A program made the translations under genes and the position numbers. A stretch of DNA of 57,859 nucleotides from Burkholderiaceae bacterium (GTDB lineage: Bacteria; Pseudomonadota; Gammaproteobacteria; Burkholderiales; Burkholderiaceae_C), in assembly GCA_013360485.1 (NCBI GenBank), contig JABWBN010000003.1:1-57859 (forward strand), in the 5' to 3' direction. Below the pieces are notes generated by a model, which saw only the letters and a program-made list of their open reading frames with translations, was not told the DNA's origin and did not search any database. This document shows positions 46,612 to 57,859 of the stretch, piece by piece. How positions within the stretch are numbered: the stretch's first letter is position 1; every line of letters starts with the position of its first letter.

Positions 46612-48960
46612 TCAGGTGCCGGCTTCCGCCAGCGCACCCAGAAGGCTGTCGGCACCCTCGTCGGCAGTCGCGGCGCCGTTGGGCGCGGCGGTACTGACCC
46701 CGAGCGTGGGCTCGGCATTGCGGTGGATCGCCGCCCCAAGGAACAGCTCCGCATTCAAGCCCACGATGTATCCGCTCTTGGCGACCGGCTCGCCGCTGCT
46801 GGGGTCGCAGCCGGTGTAGTCGATCCAGCCCTGGCCACGGGCCGCTGCGGCCTGGGCTGCCTTCATGAAATGCTCCGCCATCGCGAACGTCCAGCCCGGC
46901 CGGTCGTAGACACTCTGGCCGAGCAGCGCTTCCTGTCCGGCTGCCGCGTGGCACACCCCGGAGCGATCCAGCACGTAGACAAAGGCGTCGCGGTCGACGT
47001 AGCTCACGCCGTCGTTGAATTCCTGCAAGGCCGCGTCCACACCCACGGCCTCGACCCGGGCCATCGCCCGTTCCACCAGTTCGCGGGCCTCATCGGCCGT
47101 CACCTGCCTAAGCTTCATTGACGCCACAGCCTTGCGCAGCGCCGCCGCCTGCTCCACCAGCGCCTGCGAGGCGAACCCCGACTTGCCCACCGACTCGGCG
47201 TTCTCCTGGGTGATCCGGTCCAGGCCCTGCACATGCTGGCGCACTTCGTCGAGATGGGTGTCCTGCTGCACGCTGGTATCGGCCAGGCTGCGCAGGCGCA
47301 GCGACACCTCGTTGACGATGCCGGTCACCGACGCCAGCGCACCGTGCGTGGTCTGGATGCGGTTCGATGACTCGGCCACCTGCCGGTTGCTCTGGTCGAT
47401 CAGCGTGCGCACTTCGGCTGCCGCGTCCGAGCAGCGCTGGGCCAGTTGGCGTACCTCCGAGGCCACCACGGCGAAGCCCTTGCCCGCCTCGCCCGCCCTC
47501 GCGGCCTCGACCGATGCGTTCAACGCCAGCAGATTGGTCTGGAATGCGATGTCGTCGATCACGCCGTTGACCTCCGCCACCCGGCGCGCACTGAGCTCGA
47601 GTGCCTGCACCGATTCCACGGCATCGCTCATCGCCGTGCTGCCCGCCTCGATGCGCTCGCGCAAGGTGGTGGTCAGGTCGTCCAGCGCCTCGGCGGTGCG
47701 GGCCGTGCTGCGCGAAGCCTCGCCAAGCCTGTCGACTGTGGCCAGCGACAACCTCAGCTCGGCCGCCTGCTGTTCGGTGCGGTTGGCAAGCGCCTGGCCG
47801 TCCTCGCCCATCGACTGGCCCGCCTGGCCCACGCGCACGGCGCTGCTGCGCACCTCGGCCACCATGGCCGACAACTGCGCGCTCATGCGCTCGAGGCTGC
47901 ACCCGATGCGGCCGATCTCGTCGTGGCGCATCGAGGTGATGTAACGGGAGAGATCGCCGCCGGCGAGCGCCTCGATGTCGTTGCCGAGCAGTCGCAGCGC
48001 CCTGAGATACCCGCTCACCATCGAGTGCACGGCCACGGCCAGGCCCAACCCCACGGCCAGGCAAGCCAGCACCACGGCGGCGACGACAACCGCCGCGCCG
48101 CGCGCGCGCTCGCTCAGGCGTTGCGCCAGCCGATCACCGGCCTCGGCGTGCAGTTGCACCAGACCCGCATGCGCTTGATCGGCCAGCGTCAGCATGCGCG
48201 ATCGGTCGGTATCGGCAGCGCCGGGCGCGCGTCGCGCCTGGTCGAGCCATTGCTGCATGCGCTCACGCGCACGCCCCCACGACGCCAGGCCTTCTTCGCC
48301 GGCGCGTTGCAGGGCATCATGCCGCGCCCTGAGCATGACCAGATGGTCTTCCAGCGCCTGCAAACGGGCCGGTTCAACGGTCCCGGCACCTGCGGCGGCG
48401 TCGACCTGCACGCTGACCAGGTCTTCGGCGAGCGAGGTGACCTGATCGACCTGCATCGACACCAACGACTGCGTGGACGGGCGCGGGTCGACCAGCAGGC
48501 CCGAGCCTTCGGCGACCAGTGCGGTCAACGCCTGCAGGCGACGCGACGACAAGCCCGCGACGTCGGCGCCGCTGCGCTGACGCTCGGCCTGCCACCACGC
48601 TGCCCAGCCCGATGAGCGAGACGCCTGCGCCAGGGCGTCGACCCGTGCCATGACCTCCGTCGCCCTGCGGCGGGCGACATCCGCAGCGGCGTTGGCATCG
48701 CCGGCCTGGGCACGTGCCTGCGCCAGCCGGGCCGCCTGCAACTCGAAGTCCAGCGTAGCCACGGTGCCCGTCACTTGAATGCCGGCCAGTTCGCCGCGTG
48801 CCTGAATGATGACTTGCCCGCGGTCGAGCACGACCAGCACCAACAGCACCACGAACGGCGCTGCGGCCAGAGCAGCCCCCAGCCACTGCTTTGCACGAAG
48901 CGGCCAGCGCGCCAGCACGCGCATGAAGGGCCGTGCCATCGTTTCCAACCTGTGGTTCAT
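46612..48960 (-). CDS. Methyl-accepting chemotaxis protein with C-terminal Cache-like domain
   Basis: N-terminal TM/sensor, HAMP, MA core ([38 protein letters not shown]) and C-terminal [37 protein letters not shown].. Confidence 0.85.
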   Translation of the reverse strand: MNHRLETMARPFMRVLARWPLRAKQWLGAALAAAPFVVLLVLVVLDRGQVIIQARGELAGIQVTGTVATLDFELQAARLAQARAQAGDANAAADVARRRATEVMARVDALAQASRSSGWAAWWQAERQRSGADVAGLSSRRLQALTALVAEGSGLLVDPRPSTQSLVSMQVDQVTSLAEDLVSVQVDAAAGAGTVEPARLQALEDHLVMLRARHDALQRAGEEGLASWGRARERMQQWLDQARRAPGAADTDRSRMLTLADQAHAGLVQLHAEAGDRLAQRLSERARGAAVVVAAVVLACLAVGLGLAVAVHSMVSGYLRALRLLGNDIEALAGGDLSRYITSMRHDEIGRIGCSLERMSAQLSAMVAEVRSSAVRVGQAGQSMGEDGQALANRTEQQAAELRLSLATVDRLGEASRSTARTAEALDDLTTTLRERIEAGSTAMSDAVESVQALELSARRVAEVNGVIDDIAFQTNLLALNASVEAARAGEAGKGFAVVASEVRQLAQRCSDAAAEVRTLIDQSNRQVAESSNRIQTTHGALASVTGIVNEVSLRLRSLADTSVQQDTHLDEVRQHVQGLDRITQENAESVGKSGFASQALVEQAAALRKAVASMKLRQVTADEARELVERAMARVEAVGVDAALQEFNDGVSYVDRDAFVYVLDRSGVCHAAAGQEALLGQSVYDRPGWTFAMAEHFMKAAQAAAARGQGWIDYTGCDPSSGEPVAKSGYIVGLNAELFLGAAIHRNAEPTLGVSTAAPNGAATADEGADSLLGALAEAGT

Positions 48961-48970
48961 GGCGATCCCT

Positions 48971-50995
48971 TCAGCAGAACTCGAGATGGCGCACCGAGCG
49001 CTTGAGGCTGTCGCCCTGGTCGCGCAGACCGGCAGATGCCTCGGACAGCTGCTCGACGAGCCGCGCGTTGCCGGTGGCGGCTTGCTCGACGTCGCGGGTG
49101 ATGTCCAGCACCTCCCGCGAGCGACTCTGGCCATCGTGCACCAGGTCGACGATCTCGCCCATGATGCGGTTGACTGCCTCGATCTCCGCATCCGCCTGGC
49201 GCACCGCCGTGGCGGCCCGCTCGGCCACGAGGCCGCCTTCATCGATTTCGGCGACCGAGGCCTCGACAATGGCCTGGATCCGCCGCGACGCCGACTCGCT
49301 GCGAGCTGCCAGCGCACGCACCTCCTGCGCCACCACCGCGAAGCCCTTGCCGGCGACGCCGGCGCGCGCCGCCTCGACGGAGGCATTGATGGCCAGCAGC
49401 TTGGTCTGGTACGACACGTTCTCGACCAGCGTCACCACCTGCCCGATCTCATGGCTCTTGCCCTGCAGCTGGCGCATGCGCTCGTGCAGCCCGGTCATGG
49501 CCTTTCGGCTGCGGTTCGCCTCGTTGCGCATCACGCGCACATGCTCGGCCGCCCTGTCCACGGCCTGCCGGCACCGCTCCATCAATTCTGTCACCGACTC
49601 GGTGCGGCCGGCCACCGTGCCGATGGCCTCGCGAATGTGGCCGGTGTGGCGCGACAAGCCTGCGTTGCCGGTGGCCACCTCCCGCGAGGCATGCGACACC
49701 GCCGCCACGCCCTGCGTGACGGCCTCGAACAGGCCGGACATCTGCGCCGCCGATCGGCTGAGCGTGTTCAGCGCCTCGCCGATCTCGTCGCGCCCATAGC
49801 CTGTGGGCCTGATGGTCAGGTTGCCGCGCCCGAGTTCGGCCACTTGGCTGCACAAGTGCTCCAGGCCCCCGGCCAGCACCTTGTAGATGCACAGCAGCAC
49901 ATAGGCGCTCAGGCCCAGCACCACCAGTGCCAGTGCCGCTGCCCATGCCAGGCCACGCCACTGCTCGCTGGCGCGCGCGCGCAGGTGTTCCTGCAACGCG
50001 GCCCAGCCGATGTCCTCGATCGCGCGAGCGGCCTGGTCGGCACGGACGACCTTCGCGGCAACTTCGGCCGGCGCCCGCGTGCCGGACCCGCGCTCCATCC
50101 ATTGAACTCGGGCTTCGAGATCACGCACCGCTGCATCCAGCGCACCCGTGTGTTGTGGCACCTGCGCCAATGCGCGGTCGTAAGCCGGACGAAGCAGCGA
50201 CTGGACAGTGCGCACCTCATGTGCAGCAGACAAGAAGCCGGTGGCCGCCCCGACTTCCCGGTCGGCCCGGCTCGTCCGCACGGCCTGGCTCTCCATCTGC
50301 GACAGGCGCACGCCCAATTCGTGGCCGAGCCGCACGAGCCCGTCGCGCAACACGGTTGCCCGCGGATCCTGGTCGAGCCAGGGTGCCCAGGCCGCAAGAC
50401 CCTCGCCACCGGTGAGGGTCAAGGCATCGGCATAGGCCCGCACGGCAGCCGAGGTGGCCCCTGGGGCGCTGGTTCTCTTCGCAACGCCGCCGCCAGCGCG
50501 CTGGCGCTGAAGTTCCTGCCGCGCTGAGGTGGCCGTCGACCAGGCATGGGCAACGGCCACGTGGTCCCGCACAAAGTCGGAGACCGCCGGCTCCACTTGG
50601 CCGTACAACCGTGCCTCGTTCTCCAACGCCTGCACGACTTCGCGAGGGTCACCCTGCCCGGCCTCCACACGGACACTGACCTCCACCAGATCCATCGCGC
50701 CATGGCGCAGCCGAGCCAGGGCAGCAAGGGAGTGGCCCATCGAGCTGGCGCGCTGGGCGCTCGCCGCCGCCGCCATGCGATGCCGTGCCACGTCCTGCCC
50801 CAGCCCCAGCACGAGCAGCGCCACCGCAGCGGCGGCCACCCATGCCTTGCGCCTCAGCGGCACATTGCGCAATAGCCGCACACCCGGCCCCCAGACGCCG
50901 TGGTATTGCGCCAGCGCACCGACGCGGCCCAGCCAGCCGCGGGCGGGCGGCCGTTCGGCCAGCCGACCCAGTAGTCGTGCGATCCGTGCGTACAT
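48971..50995 (-). CDS. Methyl-accepting chemotaxis protein
   Basis: TM segment [51 protein letters not shown]. Confidence 0.85.
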   Translation of the reverse strand: MYARIARLLGRLAERPPARGWLGRVGALAQYHGVWGPGVRLLRNVPLRRKAWVAAAAVALLVLGLGQDVARHRMAAAASAQRASSMGHSLAALARLRHGAMDLVEVSVRVEAGQGDPREVVQALENEARLYGQVEPAVSDFVRDHVAVAHAWSTATSARQELQRQRAGGGVAKRTSAPGATSAAVRAYADALTLTGGEGLAAWAPWLDQDPRATVLRDGLVRLGHELGVRLSQMESQAVRTSRADREVGAATGFLSAAHEVRTVQSLLRPAYDRALAQVPQHTGALDAAVRDLEARVQWMERGSGTRAPAEVAAKVVRADQAARAIEDIGWAALQEHLRARASEQWRGLAWAAALALVVLGLSAYVLLCIYKVLAGGLEHLCSQVAELGRGNLTIRPTGYGRDEIGEALNTLSRSAAQMSGLFEAVTQGVAAVSHASREVATGNAGLSRHTGHIREAIGTVAGRTESVTELMERCRQAVDRAAEHVRVMRNEANRSRKAMTGLHERMRQLQGKSHEIGQVVTLVENVSYQTKLLAINASVEAARAGVAGKGFAVVAQEVRALAARSESASRRIQAIVEASVAEIDEGGLVAERAATAVRQADAEIEAVNRIMGEIVDLVHDGQSRSREVLDITRDVEQAATGNARLVEQLSEASAGLRDQGDSLKRSVRHLEFC

Positions 50996-51323
50996 CGATT
51001 TGCTCTCCATCGGAACCGTCGGGCTGCCGTCGGAACACGACTTCTCTCGCCGACAACCGACCCTCGCCGGTTATCGGTTCCGACGAACGCCGGCTGTAGG
51101 GATTTCGGTATGCCCCGAACCTGCGTCTGCGGCCACCGTGAAGTAGCCGGTCGGTCCCGCACTTTTTTTCATTTCAGTTTGGGTGCGCACCCTTAATCTC
51201 AGGGCGTAACGGCCGAAGTTGCCCATGCCGCCCTTGCACTCCCGGGCGCCACGAACACCCCTGGCCTGGCCGCGGGTGACCCGCAACCAGGTCGTTCGCG
51301 CCGAGAACAACGTGCCCATCCAC

Positions 51324-52487
51324 ATGTCAGCAGCGGAACTCGACTCATCGGCCACCGTGGAGCCAGTCGCCGCGGCGCGGCCGCCCAGGCGCTTGGCGAA
51401 GGTACTGCGGCGCCTCGCCGTTCCTCTGGCCTGCGCCGCCAGCGCTGCAGGCGCTGCGTTGGCGCTATCGGTCCTGGGTTGGGTGGGCGCGCTGGGCGCT
51501 GCAGTCGCAAGTGGCGTCGGCGGATGGGCTCTGGTGCGCATCGGCAGGCGCAGCCACCCGCGAGCTGCCCAGGAGCTTTCGGAGGCCCGATTGGGCGCAC
51601 AAATCGTGCCCGTCTGGCAACGCACGGTCGAGGCGGCAAAGACCCACTCGGAGCGCGACGCCGACACCCTGCTGGAGAGCTTTGCCAACGTTGCGGGTCA
51701 CCTGGATCAAGCGCTGGCCGGCGGCACCAGCCTCACCTTGGACAACGCCAGCATCGATCAGTTGCTCGACCGCCACAAGCCCGAACTGGACCGCCTGCTT
51801 CAGGCCACCCTGAACGAGGTGCGGCAGAAGGAGCAGATGTTGGCCATCGTCAATCAGTTGCGCGAGGAAATCGGCGGCATGCTGAACCTGGCCCGCGATG
51901 TGCAAAGCATCAGCCGCGCCACCCACCTGCTGGCGATGAACGCCTCGGTCGAGGCCACCCGTGCCGGCGCGGCTGGCAGCGGCATGGCCGTCGTGGCACA
52001 GGAAGTGCGCGGCCTGGCCGGGCAGTCGCGGCAGGCCGGCAACCAGTTGGCCAAGTTCCTGTCGGACGCGCAGGAACGGCTGGCAGCGGCCAACCGAACC
52101 GCGCGGCGGCACGCGACCGACGATGACGAAATCCACATGCAGGCCGACGATGCCGCGCGCGATGTACTGCGTGCCTTGCTGGCCAGCGTGGCCGAGGCGG
52201 CACGTTCCTCGCAGACGCTGCGTCTGGCCGGGCGACAGGTCCAGACCGACCTGGAAAAGATCTTCATGGGTCTGCAGGGCCAGGATCGCCTCAGCCAGAT
52301 GCTGAGCTCGGTCACCGAAGACATGGACCGCTACAGCGCCTGGCTTCGGGGTCGGCCCGATCCGGCGGCCCAACGCCCCAGCGACTGGCTCACCCGCCTG
52401 GAACAAAGCTACACGATGGAAGACATGCGCTCAGCGCACCACGGCAACGTGGCCATCGAGCAGTCCCAGGGCGTCGAATTCTTCTGA
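51324..52487 (+). CDS. Methyl-accepting chemotaxis-like transducer
   Basis: TM segments then [46 protein letters not shown]-terminal GLQGQDRLSQMLSSVTEDMDRYSAWLRG. Confidence 0.8.
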   Translation: MSAAELDSSATVEPVAAARPPRRLAKVLRRLAVPLACAASAAGAALALSVLGWVGALGAAVASGVGGWALVRIGRRSHPRAAQELSEARLGAQIVPVWQRTVEAAKTHSERDADTLLESFANVAGHLDQALAGGTSLTLDNASIDQLLDRHKPELDRLLQATLNEVRQKEQMLAIVNQLREEIGGMLNLARDVQSISRATHLLAMNASVEATRAGAAGSGMAVVAQEVRGLAGQSRQAGNQLAKFLSDAQERLAAANRTARRHATDDDEIHMQADDAARDVLRALLASVAEAARSSQTLRLAGRQVQTDLEKIFMGLQGQDRLSQMLSSVTEDMDRYSAWLRGRPDPAAQRPSDWLTRLEQSYTMEDMRSAHHGNVAIEQSQGVEFF

Positions 52488-52616
52488 GAAACCGCGAACT
52501 GCCGCTGGCTCGCCCCGCTTATCCACCCATCCCTGCAACCCACCTTTGCGCACAGTGCCCACTGCATCCGCATCGCTACGGGGCGTCACCGCGCCCGTGA
52601 CTGGAAGGAATTCTCC

Positions 52617-52985
52617 ATGAGCAACAAGACCGTGATGATCGTCGACGATTCCGGCAGCTTCCGCACCGTCGTCAAGCTGGCGTTGCAGAAGGCCGGATAT
52701 GGTGTCGTCGAGGCCATCGATGGCCGCGATGCCGTCGGGAAGCTGGGCGCGCAGAAGGTCAACCTGATCGTCTGCGACGTCAACATGCCCAACATGGACG
52801 GGCTGAGCTTCCTGCGTCACGTCAAGGAGAACGCAGCCCACAAGTTCACTCCGGTGATCATGCTGACCACCGAGTCGCAGGAAGCCAAGAAGGCCGAGGG
52901 GCGTGCCGCCGGCGCCCGCGCCTGGATCACCAAACCGTTCCAGCCGTCACAGCTGGTGGATGCCGTCAACCGACTGTGCGTCTGA
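52617..52985 (+). CDS. CheY-like response regulator
   Basis: KTVMIVDDSGSFRTVVKLALQKAGYGVVEAIDGRDA..LIVCDVNMPNMDGLSFL..VIMLTTESQ..GARAWITKPFQP. Confidence 0.93.
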   Translation: MSNKTVMIVDDSGSFRTVVKLALQKAGYGVVEAIDGRDAVGKLGAQKVNLIVCDVNMPNMDGLSFLRHVKENAAHKFTPVIMLTTESQEAKKAEGRAAGARAWITKPFQPSQLVDAVNRLCV

Positions 52986-52992
52986 GTCCGAC

Positions 52993-53295
52993 ATGGCCAC
53001 CACCTTGGCTCTGGCGGGCGAACTGACCATCGCGCAGGCGGCGACCCAGCGCGAGGCGTTGCTGGCCGCCCTGGCCGGATGCGATGCGGCGCTGACGCTG
53101 GAACTGTCGGGGGTTGAAGCCTTCGACAGCTCGGGCGTGCAACTGCTGCTGGCGGTCCGGCGCAGCATGGCCGAACGCGGCGGCACGTTGGGTCTGCAGG
53201 CATGCAGCCCCCCGGTGATGGAAGCCTTGCGCGTGTACGGACTCCTCGACCTGTTCGGCTTCGGTCCGGCACATGCGGCGCCCGGGGAAGGCTGA
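52993..53295 (+). CDS. STAS-domain protein (anti-anti-sigma-like)
   Basis: LALAGELTIAQAATQREALLAALAGCDAALTLELSGVEAFDSSGVQLLLAVRRS. Confidence 0.85.
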   Translation: MATTLALAGELTIAQAATQREALLAALAGCDAALTLELSGVEAFDSSGVQLLLAVRRSMAERGGTLGLQACSPPVMEALRVYGLLDLFGFGPAHAAPGEG

Positions 53296-53299
53296 TCCA

Positions 53300-55471
53300 A
53301 TGAACGCACAAGACGACGACGAGATCATTGCCGCTGCGCGCAGCGGCTTTCTCGACGAAGCACGGCAGATGCTCGCCCAGTTCGAGCAATCGCTGCTGGT
53401 TCTCGAGAACGACCCGACAGACACCGAGAGCCTGAACGCCGCGTTCCGGGCAGCCCATACGATCAAGGGCAGTGCCGGGCTGTTCGGCTTCGACGCGGTG
53501 GTGGCGTTCACGCACGAGGCGGAGACGCTGCTCGAAGCCCTGCGAGCGGGTCAACTCGCCCTCGACGACGCGGCGGCTGCACTGCTGCTGCAAAGCCGCG
53601 ACCAGATCGAGGCATTGCTCCAGGAGGTGAACTCCGGCACCCAGGATCCGGACGTGGCGCAGCACAGCCACGAGCTGGGGCAGGCACTGCGGGCGCTGTT
53701 GCCTGTGGCCACCGATCGGTCCGCCGCAGGGGTGACACCGCTGGCGGTGCCGGAACAGGCCACGGCGGGCGTCTGGCACATCTCGCTGCGCTTCGGCGAC
53801 GACGCCCTGCGCAATGGCCTCGATCCGTTGTCCTTCATACGCTATCTCGGCACGCTGGGCCGCGTGGAGCAGATCCGCACGCTGGTCGATCGAATCCCGG
53901 TGCTCGAGCTGCTCGACCCCGAGGGTTGCCGTCTGGGCTTCGAAATCCGATTCGAGTCCTCGGCCACGCAGCAGCAGATCGCCGATGTCTTCGAGTTCTG
54001 TGTCGATGACTGTGCCATCGGCATCCTGGCGTCGGATGCCGCGTCGGCGCAGTGGGACGCACTGTTGTCCGAGCGGGCCGGCGACGACGCCGAGCGGGCC
54101 GCGCTGCTGGAGCTGTGGCAGGCGATGGGCGTCTCGCTGCCCCTGCGCGACGCCGACGCTGGTACCGATCCGCTGACCGATACCTCTCCTCGAATCGAGC
54201 GGCGCGCCGCTGCCGGGGCCGACCGACGCCGCAACGAGCCCGAACGCCGAACCGGTGCCCGCGACCGCCGCGCGGGTGACGAGACCCGCTTCATCCGCGT
54301 ACGCGCCGACAAGCTCGACCGCCTGATCGACCTGATCGGGGAGTTGGTCATCGCCAGCTCCGGCGCGCAGCTCGTGGCCGAGACCGAACAGTCGCCGCGC
54401 TTTGGCGAGGCGGCGTTGCGCATCCACGACCTGGTGCAGGAAGCCCGCGACGGTGCGTTGGGCCTGCGCATGGTGCCGATCGGCGAAACCTTCACCCGCT
54501 TCCAGCGCGTGGTGCGCGATGTGTGCAAGCAGCTGGGCAAAGACGTCGAGCTGCAGATCACGGGCGGCGACACCGAGCTCGACAAGTCGATGGTCGAGAC
54601 CATCGCCGACCCGCTGATGCACCTGGTGCGCAACAGCCTGGACCACGGCATCGAGACTGCAGAGCAGCGGGTGGCAGCCGGCAAGGGTGCCCGCGGCCGT
54701 CTGGCGCTGCATGCATATCACGAATCGGGCTCGATCGTCATCGAGGTCAGCGACGACGGGCGCGGACTCGACCGCGAGCGCATCCTGTCCAAGGCGATCG
54801 AGCGCGGCCTGGTGGCCGACGATGCGCAGCTGTCCGACGAAGAGGTTCACCAGCTCATCTTCGCCCCCGGCTTTTCCACCGCCGAGGCCGTGACCAACCT
54901 GTCGGGCCGCGGCGTGGGCATGGATGTGGTCAAGCGCAACATCGAGGCCCTGCGCGGGCACATCCGCATCGCCAGCCAGCCGGGGCGCGGCACCACGATG
55001 CAGATCCGCTTGCCGCTCACATTGGCCATCATCGACGGCTTTCTGACCAGCGTCGGTGGCGTGAGCTATGTGCTGCCGCTGGAACTGGTGGCCGAGTGCC
55101 TCGAGGTGCCACCCGAGTGCACAACCGAACCCGAACGGGTGGCCGGCCACTTCGACCTGCGCGGCGAAGTGCTGCCCTACCTGGACATCAGCCGCTTCTA
55201 CCGCCACGCTGCGCCACCACCCGGCGCCGCGCGACGCAGCCTGGTCCTCGTGCACGACGGCGGCAGCCGTGTCGGTCTGGTGGTTGACCGCCTGCTGGGC
55301 GAGCACCAGACCGTGATCAAGCCACTGGGGCAGGTGTTCCAGCACATCCGCGGCCTGGCCGGCTCGACCATCCTGGGCAGCGGCGAGGTGGCACTGATCC
55401 TCGACGTGCCCGCCCTGCTGGACCTGGTGACCGGCGCTGGCCGCGCGACTGCACCGCATGCACCGCACTGA
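53300..55471 (+). CDS. cheA: Chemotaxis histidine kinase CheA
   Basis: Hpt HTIKGSAGLFGFD; VRADKLDRLIDLIGELVIASS; HATPase LVRNSLDHGIE..GRGVGMDVVKRNIEALRGHI; C-terminal CheW-like domain. Confidence 0.94.
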   Translation: MNAQDDDEIIAAARSGFLDEARQMLAQFEQSLLVLENDPTDTESLNAAFRAAHTIKGSAGLFGFDAVVAFTHEAETLLEALRAGQLALDDAAAALLLQSRDQIEALLQEVNSGTQDPDVAQHSHELGQALRALLPVATDRSAAGVTPLAVPEQATAGVWHISLRFGDDALRNGLDPLSFIRYLGTLGRVEQIRTLVDRIPVLELLDPEGCRLGFEIRFESSATQQQIADVFEFCVDDCAIGILASDAASAQWDALLSERAGDDAERAALLELWQAMGVSLPLRDADAGTDPLTDTSPRIERRAAAGADRRRNEPERRTGARDRRAGDETRFIRVRADKLDRLIDLIGELVIASSGAQLVAETEQSPRFGEAALRIHDLVQEARDGALGLRMVPIGETFTRFQRVVRDVCKQLGKDVELQITGGDTELDKSMVETIADPLMHLVRNSLDHGIETAEQRVAAGKGARGRLALHAYHESGSIVIEVSDDGRGLDRERILSKAIERGLVADDAQLSDEEVHQLIFAPGFSTAEAVTNLSGRGVGMDVVKRNIEALRGHIRIASQPGRGTTMQIRLPLTLAIIDGFLTSVGGVSYVLPLELVAECLEVPPECTTEPERVAGHFDLRGEVLPYLDISRFYRHAAPPPGAARRSLVLVHDGGSRVGLVVDRLLGEHQTVIKPLGQVFQHIRGLAGSTILGSGEVALILDVPALLDLVTGAGRATAPHAPH

Positions 55472-55519
55472 CCCGGTGCCCCAGACGAAACCCTTAGTGA
55501 ACCCCGTAGGACCTGCACG

Positions 55520-57859
55520 ATGACCCCGAACCCGCTGCACCGCATGAACCTGTGGCAGAAATTCGCCGCGATCGGCGCGCTGGCCCTCACGCTCATCGCC
55601 ATACCCGGTGCGATCGTTCTGCGCGACCGCATCGACACGCAGCGCGTCGCCCACGACGAAGAGGCCGGCCTGGCGCCGGCCGCAGCGATGCTGCGCACGA
55701 TCCAGATCACGCAACAACATCGCGGCCTGGCGGCCAACGTGCTCAGCGGCAACATGGCGTTCGCCGATAAGCGCGCCAAGGCCAAAGACGATGTCGACGC
55801 CGCACTGGCCAAGGCCGCCACCACGGGGACCGAACTCGGGCAGCGCATGCACACCGGCACAATCGACGAGCGCATGAATGAAATGGCCGGGCAGTGGAAG
55901 ACCCTGGCTGGGGCCGTCGGCGCACGCAGCATCTCGCCGGCCGAGAGCGCGCAGCGCCACACCCGGCTCATCGAGAGCCAGTTCGCCCTGCTCGACGAGA
56001 TTGTGTCCACGTCCACCCTGGCACTGGACCCCGAGGCCGCGAGCTTCTACCTGATCATGGGCACGCTGGACTATGGCCCTCGCCTGACCGAGTACCTCGG
56101 CCAGTTGCGGGCGCTCGGCACCAATGCGTTGTCGAAGAAGGAGATCACCCCCGAGCAACGCGCCGCGATCGCGGGCCTGATCGGCAACAGCCGCCACTAC
56201 AGCCTGCGCGTGCAGCAAGCACTCGAACGCTCGAAGGCTGCCGATGCAACGCTCGCGGCTGCCCTGGCCAAATCGATCGGTACGGCAGTCGAGTCGGCGA
56301 AGACTGCCGCCGACCTGGCTGAAGCAGAGCTGGTCAGCGCCGCCAAGATCACGTTTACCGCCCCGGATTTCCACACCCGCATGACGCAGGCCATCGACAG
56401 CCAGTTCGACCTGGTCACCGCGGCGACCGGTGAGCTCACGCGCATCCTGGAAGCCCGCGCCGACGCAGCGCGCACGACGGTCGTCCAGGTGAGCCTGGCG
56501 CTCGCCGGCGGCCTGCTGGCGATGCTGGTGACCGTGTGGCTCATCCTGCGGGTGTCGAATCGAGCGCTGCGTGCGTCGATGGATGCCGCCCAGGCGCTGT
56601 CGCGTGGCGATCTGTCGGTGAAGGTGGCCACGGACGGGCGGAACGACTTCGGCCAACTCGCCGCGGCTGTCGAGATGGCGCGCGCCAACGTACAGGACCT
56701 GCTGGCCGAGGTGCGCGGCATGTATCAGCGCCACGAGCGCGGCGACATCGACGTGGTCATCGACGCCGGCCGCTTCCAGGGCGAATTCGGAACCATGGCC
56801 CAAGGCATCAACGAGATGGTCGGCGCGCACATCGATGTGAAGAAGCGCGCACTGGGGGTGGTGGCTGAATTCAGCCGCGGCAATCTCGATGCCGACATGG
56901 AGAAGCTGCCCGGCAAGAAGGCGTTCATCAACGATACGCTCGACACCGTGCGCCGCCTGCTGCGCGAGGCCAACAACGCCGCAGCCGAGAACCTGCGCAT
57001 TCGCCGTGCGCTGGAGGCGGTGCCCAGCGCCGTGATGGTGACCGACAGCGAAGGCGTGATCCGGTTCGCCAACAGCGCCGTGCTGGCGCTGCTGCGGCGC
57101 ATCGAGCCGGGCCTGCGCCAGCGTGTGCCCGACTTCTCGGCCGATCAGGTGTTGGGCCAGAACTTCGACCGCTTCCACCGCAATCCAGCGCATCAACGTG
57201 CCATCGTCGATCACCTGAAGGCACCGCACGCGGCGCAGTTCAAGTTCGGCGAACACACCATCCGCCTCACGGCCACGCCCATCTCGGGCGAGGACGGCCA
57301 GCGCGTGGGCACCATCCTCGACTGGACCGACCGGTCGGCTGAAGTCGCCGCGGAGGAAGACGTGACCGCACTGGTCGAGGCCGCATCGCGCGGCGACTTC
57401 TCGCGCCGGGTCGACGTGGCGCGCCGCGAAGGCTTCTTCCGCACGCTGGGCGAGCACATGAATCGCCTGGTCGACACCACCGACCGCTCGCTCCACGAGA
57501 TCAACGATGCCGTGAACCGGGTGGCGCAAGGCGACCTGACGCGAGAGTTCGTAGGCGAGTACCAGGGCGTCTTCGCACGACTGCAGGGCGACCTCAATGC
57601 CATGACGCGCCAGTTGGTGACGACGATCTCCGACGTCAATGCTGCAGCGCAGGCGCTCACCTCGGCGTCGGGCCAGGTGTCGAGCACGTCGCAGTCGCTG
57701 TCGCAGTCGGCCTCCGAACAGGCTGCCAGCGTTGAGCAGACCACCGCCAGCCTTCAGGAAATGGCCGCCTCGGTCAAGCAAAACGCCGACAACGCCAATG
57801 TCACCGACGGCATGGCCACCAAGGCCGCCCGCGAGGCCGACGAAGGTGGCCAGGCCGTG
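55520..57859 (+). CDS. Methyl-accepting chemotaxis protein with PAS and repeated HAMP-like segments, 3' end outside window
   Basis: TM segments, HAMP-like repeats, PAS-like RRALEAVPSAVMVTDSEGVIRFAN, start of MA domain (SQSLSQSASEQAASVEQTTASLQEMAASVKQNADNA); open at the window end. Confidence 0.9.
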   Translation, partial: MTPNPLHRMNLWQKFAAIGALALTLIAIPGAIVLRDRIDTQRVAHDEEAGLAPAAAMLRTIQITQQHRGLAANVLSGNMAFADKRAKAKDDVDAALAKAATTGTELGQRMHTGTIDERMNEMAGQWKTLAGAVGARSISPAESAQRHTRLIESQFALLDEIVSTSTLALDPEAASFYLIMGTLDYGPRLTEYLGQLRALGTNALSKKEITPEQRAAIAGLIGNSRHYSLRVQQALERSKAADATLAAALAKSIGTAVESAKTAADLAEAELVSAAKITFTAPDFHTRMTQAIDSQFDLVTAATGELTRILEARADAARTTVVQVSLALAGGLLAMLVTVWLILRVSNRALRASMDAAQALSRGDLSVKVATDGRNDFGQLAAAVEMARANVQDLLAEVRGMYQRHERGDIDVVIDAGRFQGEFGTMAQGINEMVGAHIDVKKRALGVVAEFSRGNLDADMEKLPGKKAFINDTLDTVRRLLREANNAAAENLRIRRALEAVPSAVMVTDSEGVIRFANSAVLALLRRIEPGLRQRVPDFSADQVLGQNFDRFHRNPAHQRAIVDHLKAPHAAQFKFGEHTIRLTATPISGEDGQRVGTILDWTDRSAEVAAEEDVTALVEAASRGDFSRRVDVARREGFFRTLGEHMNRLVDTTDRSLHEINDAVNRVAQGDLTREFVGEYQGVFARLQGDLNAMTRQLVTTISDVNAAAQALTSASGQVSSTSQSLSQSASEQAASVEQTTASLQEMAASVKQNADNANVTDGMATKAAREADEGGQAV

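Noticed and set aside
52817-57781. 1654 aa minus-strand ORF opposite cheY/cheA/MCP
   Set aside because: Same high-GC antisense artefact; no domain-like segments and the plus strand is fully explained

Overview
High-GC (Burkholderiales-like) chromosomal window. Mostly core metabolism and transport, with an accessory island at about 13.8-18.3 kb and a chemosensory cluster at the right end. Left to right: a YejABEF-type peptide ABC importer with ldcA and tadA (minus strand); GDPD, two GST-family proteins and hypotheticals; a methyltransferase that looks internally deleted and frameshifted; a bicupin protein; an island with AbrB/PIN and HigBA-type toxin-antitoxin modules, gene remnants, a truncated Tn3-family transposase and an IS3-type remnant, including two related ~260 bp non-coding cassettes; NADP-type gdhA; a compact stress-type operon (Rnk-like, tandem UspA, small unknown, uninterrupted hexapeptide-repeat solenoid, tandem UspA, GNAT-Rnk fusion); guaB-MFS-guaA; rnfH/ratA/smpB; enoyl-CoA hydratase; a tandem glycine riboswitch upstream of gcvT-gcvH-gcvP-sdaA; an MCP with a C-terminal Cache-like domain; an amidase/secreted-protein pair; an RND efflux pair; and an MCP/CheY/STAS/CheA/MCP cluster running off the window. 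My best candidate for an undescribed system is the 20.36-25.03 kb operon. The second is the cassette-bracketed toxin-antitoxin island. Everything was read by eye: no database search, structure prediction or folding was run.
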